From Subsaxibacter sp. CAU 1640 (GTDB lineage: Bacteria; Bacteroidota; Bacteroidia; Flavobacteriales; Flavobacteriaceae): DNA of 64,000 nt. The notes under the pieces were generated by a model. It ran no database searches, was not told where the DNA came from, and saw only the letters and a list, made by a program, of their open reading frames with translations. Positions 36,785-46,871 of this stretch are shown one piece after another. Numbering within the stretch: position 1 is the first letter of the stretch; each line of letters begins with the position of its first letter. The translations under genes and the position numbers were made by a program. The DNA lies in assembly GCF_023156585.1 (NCBI RefSeq), contig NZ_JALNMI010000004.1:324753-388752 (forward strand). Reading direction: 5' to 3'.

Positions 36785-39394
36785 ATGAACTTTAATAATT
36801 ATACTATAAAATCACAGGAAGCCATACAGCAAGCGCAACAACTGGCGCAGAGTCTTGGCAACCAGCAAATAGAAAATGAGCACATCTTCAAGGCTATTTT
36901 TGAAGTGGATGAGAATGTGTTACCGTTTCTTTTGAAAAAACTTAACGTCAATGTTGTGACGCTTGAGCAAGCTTTGGATAAACAATTGGAAAGTTTTTCT
37001 AAAGTTTCTGGTGGTGATATAATGCTTTCACGTGAGGCCAATAAAACCTTAAATGAAGCTTCTATCATAGCTAAAAAACTAAAAGATGATTACGTATCAA
37101 TCGAACATTTGATTTTGGCAATTTTTAAATCAAACAGCAAAATTGCTCAAATGCTGAAAGACCAAGGTGTCACAGAAAAAGCATTACAAGCAGCAATTGA
37201 TGAGCTTCGTCAAGGTGACCGCGTGACGTCTCAAAGTCAAGAGGAAACCTATAACAGCTTGAGCAAGTATGCCAAGAATTTAAATCAATTGGCAAAAGAT
37301 GGCAAGCTAGACCCAGTCATCGGTCGTGATGAGGAAATCCGTAGAATCTTGCAAATCTTGTCGCGTCGTACCAAAAACAATCCGATTTTAGTTGGTGAAC
37401 CTGGTACTGGTAAAACCGCTATTGCAGAAGGTTTGGCACATCGTATCGTAGATGGTGACGTTCCTGAAAATCTAAAGGACAAACAGATTTACGCCCTCGA
37501 TATGGGAGCTTTGATTGCTGGCGCCAAATATAAAGGTGAGTTTGAAGAGCGCTTAAAAGCTGTCATCAAAGAAGTGACTTCCAGCGAAGGCGATATCGTC
37601 TTGTTCATTGACGAAATCCACACACTTGTTGGTGCTGGTGGTGGTCAAGGTGCTATGGACGCTGCGAACATCTTAAAACCAGCTTTGGCTCGAGGTGAGT
37701 TGCGAGCTATTGGTGCCACAACTCTTGATGAATACCAAAAGTATTTCGAAAAAGACAAAGCATTGGAGCGTCGTTTTCAAAAAGTAATGGTAGACGAGCC
37801 AGATACCGAAAGTGCCATCTCGATTTTGAGAGGTATCAAGGAAAAATACGAAACACATCATAAGGTTCGCATCAAGGACGAAGCGATTATAGGTGCGGTG
37901 GAATTGTCAGAACGCTACATCACAAATCGTTTTCTTCCGGATAAGGCTATTGATTTGATGGATGAAGCCGCGTCCAAACTTCGTATGGAGATCAATTCCA
38001 AGCCAGAGGAACTGGATGTTTTGGATAGAAAGATTATGCAGTTGGAAATTGAGATTGAAGCCATTAAGCGAGAAAAAGACGAAGCAAAGTTGAAAACGCT
38101 TCGCAATGAGTTGGCAAATTTGAAAGAAGACAGAGCTGAAATTTTCGCCAAATGGAAAACTGAAAAAGATGTGGTGGACAATATTCAGAATACCAAATCT
38201 GACATTGAAAACTTTAAACTTGAAGCAGAACGTGCCGAACGTGATGGTGATTATGGAAAAGTAGCCGAAATCCGATACGGTAAAATCAAGGAAGCCCAAG
38301 AAAAGTTGGATGCTTTGCAAAAAGAATTGCAAGAAACCCAATCAGGAAACTCCTTGATAAAAGAGGAAGTAACGTATGAAGATATTGCCGAAGTGGTCGC
38401 CAAATGGACTGGCATTCCAGTAACCAAAATGCTTCAGAGTGATAGAGATAAGCTTCTGAATCTTGAAAATGAATTGCATAAACGTGTTGTTGGTCAAGAA
38501 GAAGCCATTCAAGCAGTCAGTGATGCTGTAAGACGAAGTAGAGCCGGTTTACAAAACGCTCAAAAACCAATTGGAACATTCCTGTTCCTCGGAACTACAG
38601 GTGTTGGTAAAACTGAATTGGCAAAAGCCTTGGCTGAATACTTATTTGACGATGAAAATGCGATGACACGTATTGATATGAGTGAATATCAAGAACGTCA
38701 CGCGGTGAGCAGATTGGTTGGTGCGCCTCCAGGATATGTTGGTTATGACGAAGGCGGACAATTGACGGAAGCCGTGAGGAGAAAGCCGTATTCCGTTATT
38801 CTATTGGATGAAATAGAAAAGGCGCATCCTGATACTTTCAACATTTTGTTGCAAGTTTTGGATGAAGGACGTTTGACAGATAACAAAGGACGATTGGCAG
38901 ACTTTAAAAACGCAATTATCATCATGACCTCCAATATGGGAAGTCATTTGATTCAAGAGCGATTTGAAGCAACAAAAGATATCGAAACCGCTATGGAAGC
39001 TGCAAAGGTTGATGTTCTAGGACTTTTGAAACAAAGTGTAAGACCAGAATTTTTAAACCGTATCGATGATATTGTAATGTTTACGCCTTTAACTAAAAAG
39101 GATATCACAGAGATTGTTGGATTACAGTTGAAAGGATTAACCAAAATGCTGGCAAAACAAGGCATCACATTTGATGCAACGGCAGAAGCCACGGAATATC
39201 TTGCAGCCAAAGGTTACAATCCCGAATATGGTGCACGTCCCGTAAAACGAGTGATCCAGAAAGAAGTATTAAATGAATTAAGTAAAGAATTGCTTTCTGG
39301 CAATATAAAGACGGATAGCATCATTCTGTTGGATTCATTTGACGATAAATTGGTGTTCAGAAATCAAGAACTCTTGGTTGATGAACAGCAATAA
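36785..39394 (+). CDS. clpB: ATP-dependent disaggregase ClpB
   Basis: An 869-aa Hsp100 protein that, with DnaK, pulls polypeptides out of aggregates. N-domain (residues 1-145, [16 protein letters not shown]), AAA1 with GEPGTGKT near 203 and Walker [13 protein letters not shown], the coiled-coil middle domain at about 400-530, then AAA2 with GTTGVGKT near 605 and [13 protein letters not shown]. The middle domain distinguishes it from ClpA/ClpC. No Bacteroidota -7 box matched perfectly; TAAGATTG at about 36729 is closest. Confidence 0.97.
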   Translation: MNFNNYTIKSQEAIQQAQQLAQSLGNQQIENEHIFKAIFEVDENVLPFLLKKLNVNVVTLEQALDKQLESFSKVSGGDIMLSREANKTLNEASIIAKKLKDDYVSIEHLILAIFKSNSKIAQMLKDQGVTEKALQAAIDELRQGDRVTSQSQEETYNSLSKYAKNLNQLAKDGKLDPVIGRDEEIRRILQILSRRTKNNPILVGEPGTGKTAIAEGLAHRIVDGDVPENLKDKQIYALDMGALIAGAKYKGEFEERLKAVIKEVTSSEGDIVLFIDEIHTLVGAGGGQGAMDAANILKPALARGELRAIGATTLDEYQKYFEKDKALERRFQKVMVDEPDTESAISILRGIKEKYETHHKVRIKDEAIIGAVELSERYITNRFLPDKAIDLMDEAASKLRMEINSKPEELDVLDRKIMQLEIEIEAIKREKDEAKLKTLRNELANLKEDRAEIFAKWKTEKDVVDNIQNTKSDIENFKLEAERAERDGDYGKVAEIRYGKIKEAQEKLDALQKELQETQSGNSLIKEEVTYEDIAEVVAKWTGIPVTKMLQSDRDKLLNLENELHKRVVGQEEAIQAVSDAVRRSRAGLQNAQKPIGTFLFLGTTGVGKTELAKALAEYLFDDENAMTRIDMSEYQERHAVSRLVGAPPGYVGYDEGGQLTEAVRRKPYSVILLDEIEKAHPDTFNILLQVLDEGRLTDNKGRLADFKNAIIIMTSNMGSHLIQERFEATKDIETAMEAAKVDVLGLLKQSVRPEFLNRIDDIVMFTPLTKKDITEIVGLQLKGLTKMLAKQGITFDATAEATEYLAAKGYNPEYGARPVKRVIQKEVLNELSKELLSGNIKTDSIILLDSFDDKLVFRNQELLVDEQQ

Positions 39395-39775
39395 TATAAA
39401 ACCCAGCCCCTTAACCAAGGCTTGGTAGTTTAGTAGTTTTTTCATAATAATTTGGTTGGTTAGTGAAGGGCAGCATGATTTTCGAGAGAAAGGAGTGCTG
39501 TTCTTTTTTTTGTGCTGAAGTCAGACGATAGCAGTTAAAAATGTTAAACATTTTCTAATTTTTGAATTGAATCAATCTTTTGACCGTTATCGCTCGTAAT
39601 TAAAATAGAGCGAGATTATCTTTAGCCCAATTATTTGAAGAGATTAAACTCCTCAAACTAAATTGTTTAAAATTTACAACAAAATAATGATGTTACCGTT
39701 CATCTAAAAAACCTTTTGTTTCTTTCTAAAATAAACCGTTTATCGTAGTTTTGCTACCACTTAACCTATAATTAA
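39395..39775. other. Long intergenic region between clpB and deoC
   Basis: Contains a short palindrome (CCAAG-G-CTTGG) near 39411 and a weak hairpin with T8 (39471-39520) that may end clpB transcription. AT-rich sequence leads to the deoC promoter. No gene recognised. Confidence 0.5.
39746..39753 (+). promoter_or_regulatory. -7 box TAGTTTTG for the deoC-deoD operon
   Basis: Exact TAnnTTTG match 22 bases before the deoC ATG. A TTTG occurs 27 bp upstream, somewhat far for -33. Confidence 0.55.
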
Positions 39776-40438
39776 ATGAAAATTAATAGCTATATAGACC
39801 ACACGGCCTTAAAACCCACTACCACCGAACGAGATATCATCAACTTGTGCAACGAAGCCAAGCAAAATCAGTTCTATTCTGTTTGTATAAGTAGTTGCTA
39901 CGTTCCGTTGGCCAAACAACTGGTATCCAAATCTTCTGTAAAAGTATGCGCAACGGTAGGCTTTCCTCTTGGAAGCGCATCAACGCAAGCTAAAGTTGCC
40001 GAAGCAAAACAGGCAGTTAATGATGGTGCTGACGAAATTGATATGGTTATCAATATTGGCTATTTGAAAAGCAAGAACCACGTGGCTGTGTTCAAAGATA
40101 TTTCTGATGTCAAATCTGCAATCGGAAAAATTCCTTTGAAAGTCATTCTTGAAATCAGCGAACTTTCTAAAAACGAAATCATCAAGGCGTGCGAAATCTG
40201 TATGGATGCTAACGTAGATTTTATCAAGACCTCTACCGGTTTTTCTAAAGGCGGAGCAACTCTTACTGCCGTTAAAATCATCCGCAAAACAGTTCGCAAC
40301 AGTGCCAAAATTAAAGCTTCAGGCGGTATTCAAGACTTTGAAACTGCGGTTAAATACATCGACGCCGGTGCCAACAGAATTGGAACCTCGTCTGGTATTG
40401 CTATACTTTCTGGAGAATTGTCCACCCAAGATTATTAA
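39776..40438 (+). CDS. deoC: Deoxyribose-phosphate aldolase
   Basis: A 220-aa class I aldolase splitting deoxyribose 5-phosphate into glyceraldehyde 3-phosphate and acetaldehyde. It shows YIDHTALKPTTT, the first lysine block KVILEISELS, the Schiff-base lysine in FIKTSTGFSKGGAT, and IKASGGIQDFETAV with the second lysine. First gene of a nucleoside-salvage pair with deoD 33 bp downstream. Confidence 0.96.
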   Translation: MKINSYIDHTALKPTTTERDIINLCNEAKQNQFYSVCISSCYVPLAKQLVSKSSVKVCATVGFPLGSASTQAKVAEAKQAVNDGADEIDMVINIGYLKSKNHVAVFKDISDVKSAIGKIPLKVILEISELSKNEIIKACEICMDANVDFIKTSTGFSKGGATLTAVKIIRKTVRNSAKIKASGGIQDFETAVKYIDAGANRIGTSSGIAILSGELSTQDY

Positions 40439-40471
40439 ATGCGTATCTTTGATGATGATTAATGTCATCAT

Positions 40472-41170
40472 ATGAGCGTACACATCGAAGCCAAAAAAGG
40501 CGACATTGCTGAAACCATTCTGCTACCCGGCGACCCTTTAAGAGCCAAATGGATTGCTGAAACTTTCCTGGAAAATCCTGTTTGTTTCAATAAAGTAAGA
40601 AATATGTTTGGCTATACCGGCACGTATAACGGCAAACGTATTTCTACAATGGGAACAGGAATGGGCGTGCCTAGCATCTCTATTTACGCACACGAACTTA
40701 TCAATGAATATGGTGTTAAAAACCTCATTCGTGTGGGAAGCGCTGGCTCTTATCAAAAGCACGTTGAGATTCGAGATATTGTTCTAGCAATGGCTGCTTC
40801 GTCCAATTCTGGTGTGAATGAATTGCGTTTTGGTGGTGCTGACTATGCTCCTACGGCCAACTTCGGATTGCTTCAAAAAGCGGTTGAAGCTGCAAATGCA
40901 AAGAACATTCCACTGAAAGCTGGAAATGTCTTTACTTCGGATGAGTTTTACGCAGATGATTTTGAATCTTACAAAAAATGGAGCAAATTTGGTGTGCTTT
41001 GTGTCGAAATGGAGACAGCCGGATTGTATACTGTGGCAGCGAAACATAATGTCAATGCCTTGAGTATCCTGACCATTTCAGATTCTTTGGTGACTGGTGA
41101 AAGAACCTCTTCCAAAGAACGTGAAACGACTTTTAAAGAGATGATTGAAATTGCCCTCGAATTGGCTTAA
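40472..41170 (+). CDS. deoD: Purine-nucleoside phosphorylase (DeoD type)
   Basis: A 232-aa hexameric-type phosphorylase. [11 protein letters not shown] binds phosphate, [18 protein letters not shown] and VGSAGSYQ follow, VEMETAGLY holds the ribose-contacting MExE, and ISDSLVTGE carries the base-contacting aspartate. It releases purines from deoxyribonucleosides, and its deoxyribose phosphate product is taken on by DeoC after mutase action. The histidine-phosphatase gene follows by 29 bp. Confidence 0.96.
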   Translation: MSVHIEAKKGDIAETILLPGDPLRAKWIAETFLENPVCFNKVRNMFGYTGTYNGKRISTMGTGMGVPSISIYAHELINEYGVKNLIRVGSAGSYQKHVEIRDIVLAMAASSNSGVNELRFGGADYAPTANFGLLQKAVEAANAKNIPLKAGNVFTSDEFYADDFESYKKWSKFGVLCVEMETAGLYTVAAKHNVNALSILTISDSLVTGERTSSKERETTFKEMIEIALELA

Positions 41171-41199
41171 TCCATAACAAACAAAAAACACGTATTCAG

Positions 41200-41721
41200 A
41201 TGAAACAATTAATTTTAGTGCTAACACTTATAACTTCCTTCACTACCTTTTCTCAAAATATCGCACTTAATAAAAATTCAGAAGTCACCACCTACTACTT
41301 TATTCGTCACGCTGAAAAAGATCAAAGCAACAGTGCAGATAAAAATCCTCATTTGTCGAAAGAAGGTCTTGACAGAGCTGTCAACTGGAGCACAATTCTT
41401 GGCAATGTAAAATTTGATGCCATTTATTCTACCGATTATCATCGCACCAACGAAACAGCAGCACCTGCTCTAAAAAAGAATAAACTTTACATCACATCAT
41501 ACGAATTTCCTAAAATCATTCAGGAGGTGGATGCCTTTTTGAAGGAAACCAAAGGAAAGAATATTCTAATTGTTGGTCACAGCAACACCACTCCTGTATT
41601 TGCAAATGCCATCATCGGTTATAAGAAGTACGAAAATATGAGTGAAGATAATTACGGTAATCTGTACATCGTTACGATTGTTGACGGAAAGGTCACTGAT
41701 ACTGTACTGAACATCAATTAA
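41200..41721 (+). CDS. Exported histidine phosphatase family protein
   Basis: A 173-aa protein with signal peptide (MKQLILVLTLITSFTTFSQ) and the phosphoglycerate-mutase-like fold. The phospho-histidine motif is FIRHAEK near residue 35, and the second histidine is in LIVGHSNTTP near 125. It is a periplasmic phosphatase, substrate unknown. It may be cotranscribed with deoD, and its 3' end overlaps the convergent DUF6503 gene by 8 bp. Confidence 0.88.
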   Translation: MKQLILVLTLITSFTTFSQNIALNKNSEVTTYYFIRHAEKDQSNSADKNPHLSKEGLDRAVNWSTILGNVKFDAIYSTDYHRTNETAAPALKKNKLYITSYEFPKIIQEVDAFLKETKGKNILIVGHSNTTPVFANAIIGYKKYENMSEDNYGNLYIVTIVDGKVTDTVLNIN

Positions 41722-42454
41722 AACTCACGTTTTTCAATTCTATTTTTGAAAGGAGTTCCAATTGATTCTTTTGGAACAAATCATCTAAATTTTCCAGACG
41801 TGTATTGTCGGTTGTCGGTTTGTAATTGTTGTAATCCACAAATCGTACACCGTCGATATAGCGTTCATTATAAGCTTCTCTAAATCGAAGTCCTTTCCCA
41901 TCATCTTCATTATAGGAATACGCCAAATAATCAATGTTGAAGGTTTTCTGATTCACCCAATAGATAAACACATCTTCAAAGTCCTCTCCTCCTCCATTTT
42001 CATCAAACGTTACCTGAATCTTATAATAATTTTTATCCATGATGGTTGCTTCTCCCAAATAAATTTTATTAACCGCTTTGCCATCCAAACCAGAAGGCAA
42101 CACCGCAAAATAATGCACCGAATTGACCGAAGCCGAGTACTTTGTCGCCATCGAATCTGCGACAGCGACAAGGCTATCATTGATGTAGCGTTCAAATCCT
42201 TTATTGCCCAAATAATCGTGAATCAAACTATCACCTTGTTTAAACTGTCGCTGCAATTGAAATTTTCCTTGGGTTCTGGCAGCGATGTAATGCTTATCTC
42301 TAAAGTCAAAAGAGAGTACGGCGTTGTCCAATTTCTTGACTCCTGAAGCGTTGATGGCTTTTTGAATGACCTCATCAGCATCAATTAATTTCTTTTCTTC
42401 AGATTTACAATTGAACAACATCAAAGCAATCAAACAAAACGATAGATATTTCAT
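41714..42454 (-). CDS. DUF6503 family lipoprotein
   Basis: A 246-aa protein with lipobox LMLFNC (lipidated cysteine at about 16). The beta-rich body (AVLSFDFRDKHYIAARTQGK, KVTFDENGGGEDFEDVFIYW) resembles the LolA/LolB-like half-barrel of DUF6503. Probably on the periplasmic side of a membrane. Function unknown. Confidence 0.82.
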   Translation of the reverse strand: MKYLSFCLIALMLFNCKSEEKKLIDADEVIQKAINASGVKKLDNAVLSFDFRDKHYIAARTQGKFQLQRQFKQGDSLIHDYLGNKGFERYINDSLVAVADSMATKYSASVNSVHYFAVLPSGLDGKAVNKIYLGEATIMDKNYYKIQVTFDENGGGEDFEDVFIYWVNQKTFNIDYLAYSYNEDDGKGLRFREAYNERYIDGVRFVDYNNYKPTTDNTRLENLDDLFQKNQLELLSKIELKNVSFN

Positions 42455-42532
42455 AGCATAGTGCGTTAGTGGGTGTCTTACAAAACTACCAATTACTTTA
42501 CTGTATCGTTTAAAAAGTTATCTTAAATTATT

Positions 42533-42540
42533 TACCTTTG
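42533..42540 (+). promoter_or_regulatory. -7 box TACCTTTG directly before smpB
   Basis: Exact TAnnTTTG match ending 6 bases before the smpB ATG at 42547. By the distance seen at the SRP RNA promoter, transcription starts at about 42545-42547, so the mRNA would be leaderless or nearly so. Confidence 0.6.
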
Positions 42541-42546
42541 CCCTCC

Positions 42547-43005
42547 ATGCAAAAAAACATCAACATACTCAACAAGAAAGCGCGATTTGCCTACGAAATT
42601 CTAGACAAATACACGGCTGGTATTGTGCTGACTGGTACTGAAATTAAATCCATCCGTAGCAGTAAGGCATCGATTGCCGAGAGTTTTTGTGAGTTTAATG
42701 ATGCTGGCGAGTTGTTCGTTATCAATATGACGATTGAGGAGTATGCTTTTGGAACGCACTACAATCATCTTCCGAAGGCGGAACGCAAACTGCTTCTTAA
42801 CAAACGAGAACTCAAATCACTTCAAAAAGAGGTGAACATTAAAGGGAATGCCATCATTCCGTTGCGATTGTTTATCAATGAAAAGGGCTACGCCAAGCTT
42901 GAAATCGCTCTTGCGAAAGGGAAAAAACTCTACGATAAGCGTGAGACCATCAAAGACCGCGACAATAAGCGCAATCTCGACCGTATCAAAAAGATCTACA
43001 AGTAA
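42547..43005 (+). CDS. smpB: SsrA-binding protein SmpB
   Basis: A 152-aa tmRNA partner required for ribosome rescue. It shows NILNKKARFAYEILD, GIVLTGTEIKSIR, the KAERKLLLNKRE block, PLRLFINEKGYAKLEIALAKG, and the basic tail DRDNKRNLDRIKKI that enters the mRNA channel. A TTG codon at 42538 is part of the promoter box, so the ATG at 42547 is preferred. The ssrA gene is not in the window. Confidence 0.95.
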   Translation: MQKNINILNKKARFAYEILDKYTAGIVLTGTEIKSIRSSKASIAESFCEFNDAGELFVINMTIEEYAFGTHYNHLPKAERKLLLNKRELKSLQKEVNIKGNAIIPLRLFINEKGYAKLEIALAKGKKLYDKRETIKDRDNKRNLDRIKKIYK

Positions 43006-43113
43006 TTTTAGGATTTCGCTAACAGCACCAACCCATTTTATTGGTTATGTTTGAATTTCAATAGGCAACCTTTCTCCTGAAATGTGCGTCTATACTAACA
43101 GAACCATCACACT

Positions 43114-45579
43114 ATGACGAAAACTCTACTGACTACGCTCCTATTTTTTATGTCGATAATTGCCTTTTCACAAGTGAAAGGTACCATCACAGATATCAAC
43201 AACAAACCACTCCCTTCGGTGAATATTTATATCGAAAACACCTTCACCGGAACCACTACCAACGAGGCTGGTAACTATGTGTTGAACATTACTTCCACTG
43301 GAGACTATCGTATTGTATTTCAGTATTTAGGATATAAGACCTTAAAGAAAAACATCAGCATTGATCAACTGCCATATACACTTGATGTGCAGCTTGTTGA
43401 GGAAGAGATTTCACTCAATGAAGTGGTGATTAATTCTGATGAGAATCCTGCGGATAAGATCATCCGTCAAGCGATTGAACATCGGAAGGAAAACCTCGAA
43501 AAAATCAATTCATACAAAGCCGATTTCTACTCACGCGGCTTGATTCGCATTAAGGACGCTCCTGAAAAAATCTTGGGGCAGGAAATTGGCGATCTTGGCG
43601 GCGGACTCGATTCTACGCGAAGCGGTATCATCTATCTGTCGGAAACCATTTCTAAAATTGAGTTCTTGCGTCCGGATAAGTTGAAAGAAAAAATTACCGC
43701 GAGCAAGGTCGCTGGCGATGATAGCGGTTTTAGTTTCAACACGGCTGTGGATGTCGATTATAATTTCTACGAAAATACCATAGAGCTGGGCAGCCAGATG
43801 ATTTCACCCATCGCCAACAACGCTTTTGGCTACTATCGTTATAAGTTGGAAGGCGTTTTTTACGATGACAAAGGCCATCTCATCAACAAAATCAAAGTCA
43901 CGCCACGTCGTGAGAACGATCCTGTGTACTCTGGATTTATCTATATTGTGGAAGACCAATGGACCATCTATGCGCTCGAACTCGAAATGACAGGCATCCA
44001 AGCGCGTATTCCGGCGGCCGATTTTATCCAGATTCAGCAGGACTTTTCTTTTTCGGAGAGTGCTGGTGTTTGGGCAAAAATCTCTCAAACCATCGACTTT
44101 AAATACGGCATTTTCGGTATTAAGGGCGACGGTAGGTTTACCTACGTGTACAGCAATTATGTGTTCAACACACCTTTGACCAAAAAAGATTTCGGGCGAG
44201 AAATACTCTCTTTTGCCGATGAGGCGAACAAGAAAGATTCTCTCTATTGGAAAACCATTCGCCCTGTGCCATTGACATCCGAAGAAATCAATGATTACGT
44301 AAAGAAAGATAGCATCCAGATTGTGCGCGAGTCGAAGACCTACAAAGACTCGGTAGATGCCGTGAACAACAAGTTTAAGTTTGGTGATCTTTTGGGCGGC
44401 TATAATTACAGCAATACCTATAAAGAATATAGTTGGGGCATCTCCTCCCCTTTGACGACGCTCACTTTTAACACCGTGCAGGGCTGGAATGCCGATGTGG
44501 GCGGCTACTACCGTAAAAACTACGACAAATTCAAGCGCTATCTGTCTATAGGCGGTTCGGTCAACTACGGTTTTAACGATGACCGCTTGCGTGGTACGGT
44601 GGGTGCCACCTATAAATTCAACAATACCAGCCGCGCGTATCTCTCGGTTTCGGGTGGTGTCACCACGGCGCAGTTTAATGCCAGTGAGCCCATCAGCAGG
44701 CCCATCAACACGTCGTTTTCTTTGTTTGCAGAGGAGAATTTTATGAAACTCTACGACCGCAGTTTTGCGCAGGTGTCCTATGCCGAAGAGTTGTTCAACG
44801 GTTTTAGGTTGAGCTCCACTTTGAGCTATAACCGCAGGAAGGCGCTTTTCAATACCACCGACCAGGCTTGGTATCCGCAGGATGATAGAGACTATACCAG
44901 CAACAATCCGCTGGATGCGACGGCGTATGGTGTGGCACCGTTTGAGACGCACAACATTGTGAAGCTCGATGTCAATGCCAGCATCCGCTTTGGGCAAGAT
45001 TATTTCAGTTATCCCGATGGTAAGTTCAACATTCCTGATGATGATTACCCTACCCTTTACGTGGGTTACGAAAAAGGTTTTGCAGCGAGCAATTCTGACT
45101 ACAACTTTGACCAGGTAAAGCTACGTGTGGCGCAGGGATTTAGCATCAAGGACAAGGGACGCTTTAATTATAACCTCAAAGCTGGTAAGTTTTTTGGCGC
45201 TGATGACATTGCCTTTATGGATTATCACCACTTTAACGGCAACCAGACGCATTTTGGCACGGGTACTTACCTAGATGTCTTTAATAATTTGCCTTATTAT
45301 GCGTTGAGCACCAATGATGCCTATGTCGAGCTGCACACGGAGCACGATTTTAACGGCTTTCTTCTTGGCAAACTGCCGCTTATCAACAAGCTCAACTTTA
45401 ATTTGATTGTGGGTGCGCACGCACTCGCCACGCCCGATACGAAGCCATACCAAGAATACACGGTGGGGATTGACAACATAGGTTGGGGCAAGTTCCGCTT
45501 TTTGCGTGTGGACTATGTGCGCAGCTATATGGGCGGATTTGTGAATGATGCGTGGGTGTTTGGGATTAAATTCTTCTGA
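43114..45579 (+). CDS. DUF5686 / carboxypeptidase-like regulatory domain outer-membrane protein
   Basis: An 821-aa protein with signal peptide (MTKTLLTTLLFFMSIIAFSQ). A CarboxypepD_reg-like beta-sandwich spans residues 20-105 (VKGTITDINNKPLPSVNIYI, TNEAGNYVLNI). The DUF5686 region follows with a C-terminal half of amphipathic strands ending in an aromatic VFGIKFF, typical of an outer-membrane barrel. Such proteins are common in Bacteroidota and their transported substrate is unknown. From about 44400 the G+C content is visibly higher than in neighbouring genes. Confidence 0.87.
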   Translation: MTKTLLTTLLFFMSIIAFSQVKGTITDINNKPLPSVNIYIENTFTGTTTNEAGNYVLNITSTGDYRIVFQYLGYKTLKKNISIDQLPYTLDVQLVEEEISLNEVVINSDENPADKIIRQAIEHRKENLEKINSYKADFYSRGLIRIKDAPEKILGQEIGDLGGGLDSTRSGIIYLSETISKIEFLRPDKLKEKITASKVAGDDSGFSFNTAVDVDYNFYENTIELGSQMISPIANNAFGYYRYKLEGVFYDDKGHLINKIKVTPRRENDPVYSGFIYIVEDQWTIYALELEMTGIQARIPAADFIQIQQDFSFSESAGVWAKISQTIDFKYGIFGIKGDGRFTYVYSNYVFNTPLTKKDFGREILSFADEANKKDSLYWKTIRPVPLTSEEINDYVKKDSIQIVRESKTYKDSVDAVNNKFKFGDLLGGYNYSNTYKEYSWGISSPLTTLTFNTVQGWNADVGGYYRKNYDKFKRYLSIGGSVNYGFNDDRLRGTVGATYKFNNTSRAYLSVSGGVTTAQFNASEPISRPINTSFSLFAEENFMKLYDRSFAQVSYAEELFNGFRLSSTLSYNRRKALFNTTDQAWYPQDDRDYTSNNPLDATAYGVAPFETHNIVKLDVNASIRFGQDYFSYPDGKFNIPDDDYPTLYVGYEKGFAASNSDYNFDQVKLRVAQGFSIKDKGRFNYNLKAGKFFGADDIAFMDYHHFNGNQTHFGTGTYLDVFNNLPYYALSTNDAYVELHTEHDFNGFLLGKLPLINKLNFNLIVGAHALATPDTKPYQEYTVGIDNIGWGKFRFLRVDYVRSYMGGFVNDAWVFGIKFF

Positions 45580-45738
45580 AATTAATGATTGACGATTAAT
45601 GATGAGTGATTGTTGATTTAAGATTGCTGAAACATAGCCACTAATTCACGAATGTGCTTTCATAAAACCAAAATACAGCACTTAAATACGGTCGATATCT
45701 ATTTTTCAAACCATTGATAGTAAAGCAATTAATTCACG

Positions 45739-46011
45739 CCGACGCATTACCCGAACAATCCGACGCATTACCCGAAGTCTCCGACGCGTTACCCGAACAT
45801 TCCGAAGCATTATCTGAACACGCCGACGCGTTACTCGAAGTCTCCGACGAATTATCAGAACACGCCGATGCGTTACCCGAACATTCCGACGAATTACCCG
45901 AAGTCTACGATGCGTTACCCAAACATTCCGAAGCATTATCTGTACACGCCAAAGCATTACACGTAAAATCGGTAGCCTTACCCGAAGATGCGGAAGGGTT
46001 ATCTGTAAATT
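45739..46011. repeat. Tandem array of 13 units of 21 bp
   Basis: Units of the form CCGACGCATTACCCGAACATT, with three recurring endings (GAACATT, GAAGTCT, GAACACG). The last three units are degenerate. The plus frame reads a heptad such as DALPEHS for 99 codons from a TTG, but a multiple-of-three period keeps any frame open. It has the same unit length as the array at 16480 but a different sequence. The gap 45580-45738 holds only low-complexity TTAATGAT-like sequence. Confidence 0.95.
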
Positions 46012-46073
46012 AAAAATTTGTTGAAAAAGTCTTTGTGTGGACTTTCAGAAGAAGTATTTAACTTGACATAACT

Positions 46074-46089
46074 TATACGCGTTGTTAGC
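46074..46089 (+). repeat. Cassette site S0: single right arm at the left edge of the array
   Basis: TATACGCGTTGTTAGC matches the right arms of the other sites (TATAC-3 nt-GTTGTNC). No paired left arm is seen before it, so it looks like the outer boundary of the cassette array. 119 bases of AT-rich sequence separate it from the first gene. Confidence 0.55.
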
Positions 46090-46208
46090 AATCGTATTTA
46101 TTTTTGCCCTTCTATTATTCTCGACTTTTTATAATTTAAAAATCTCAATTGGCTCAATCAACAAAAACTTGTTGAAGTTCATTTTTTTTAGGAGTTCTTC
46201 TCGATCAT

Positions 46209-46667
46209 TTAATATAATTCCCATAAATTATTGTAAGGATATGACCAAATATCATCAAAGTTCTTGCCTCCATTTTTCGTATCGGTTCTTATATGAAAGT
46301 TTACTGTGTCATTTTTTATTTTACTTACTTCAAATTTATATCCTCCTGATTTATTAATTATCGTGTCAGCATTTTCAAGTTTAAAATCTTTAAGATTGAT
46401 TTGACCACCGAAAAGAGTATAATCAGATTGATTAAATCCAACTATGACTATTTCACCATAGAATTCAGGCCCAATTTCTTTTGAGTTTTTTAACGATGGG
46501 ATGATTCGAACTTGAGCATGGTCAAAAATATATTTATCCTTAATGAAGTTTTTTAAACTATCATTTTCAATTTTTAAAGAATTAAAATCTGCTTTCAATT
46601 TTTTTAGTTCTGTATTAGAACAACTTAAAATCAGAAGTAACAGTATAAAGGTTTTTGATATTTTCAT
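46209..46667 (-). CDS. Cassette 1: small lipoprotein
   Basis: A 152-aa protein with lipobox LLILSC at residues 11-16. A short coiled-coil (TELKKLKADFNSLKIENDSL) resembles Lpp-like stalks, then a beta-rich domain (FYGEIVIVGFNQSDYTLFGG). No family recognised. Flanked by sites S0 and S1 and oriented like all cassette genes. Confidence 0.72.
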   Translation of the reverse strand: MKISKTFILLLLILSCSNTELKKLKADFNSLKIENDSLKNFIKDKYIFDHAQVRIIPSLKNSKEIGPEFYGEIVIVGFNQSDYTLFGGQINLKDFKLENADTIINKSGGYKFEVSKIKNDTVNFHIRTDTKNGGKNFDDIWSYPYNNLWELY

Positions 46668-46684
46668 TGGTTGGTCATATTTTT

Positions 46685-46868
46685 GCTAACAGTTTGGCTA
46701 TGGTTTAGCTTCGCTGAATCTTCGATTTCGTTGCGTGAAAATCCGCGAGGATTTTCCGCCGTAAACCGAAGATAGTAAATTTGCAAGGACTTTCCGAGAG
46801 GACACGAGCACGAAGTGCGAACTGGCCGCAGGCAAAGTCAGAAGCAATGAACTAAAGCCGGTGTTGTG
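46685..46868. repeat. Cassette site S1 (184 bp, imperfect inverted repeat)
   Basis: Left arm GCTAAC-AGTTT-GGCTATGGTTTAG pairs with right arm AACTAAAGCC-GGT-GTTGTG. The outer loop is 5 nt against 3 nt. The middle holds GAAAATCC-GCGA-GGATTTTC and a CACGAAGTGCG hairpin. Confidence 0.7.
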
Positions 46869-46871
46869 TTT

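Noticed and set aside
43804-44997. 397-aa frame on the minus strand opposite the DUF5686 gene
   Set aside because: The opposite strand has a full signal peptide and known domains. The frame is arginine/isoleucine-rich and comes from the codon bias of the real gene.
45706-45957. Arginine-rich minus-strand frame over the second repeat array
   Set aside because: Same reason: a repeat-driven open frame with no start context.
46082-46357. 91-aa plus-strand frame at the left edge of the cassette array
   Set aside because: It starts inside the site arm and overlaps the clear lipoprotein gene of cassette 1. The composition is that of antisense AT-rich sequence.
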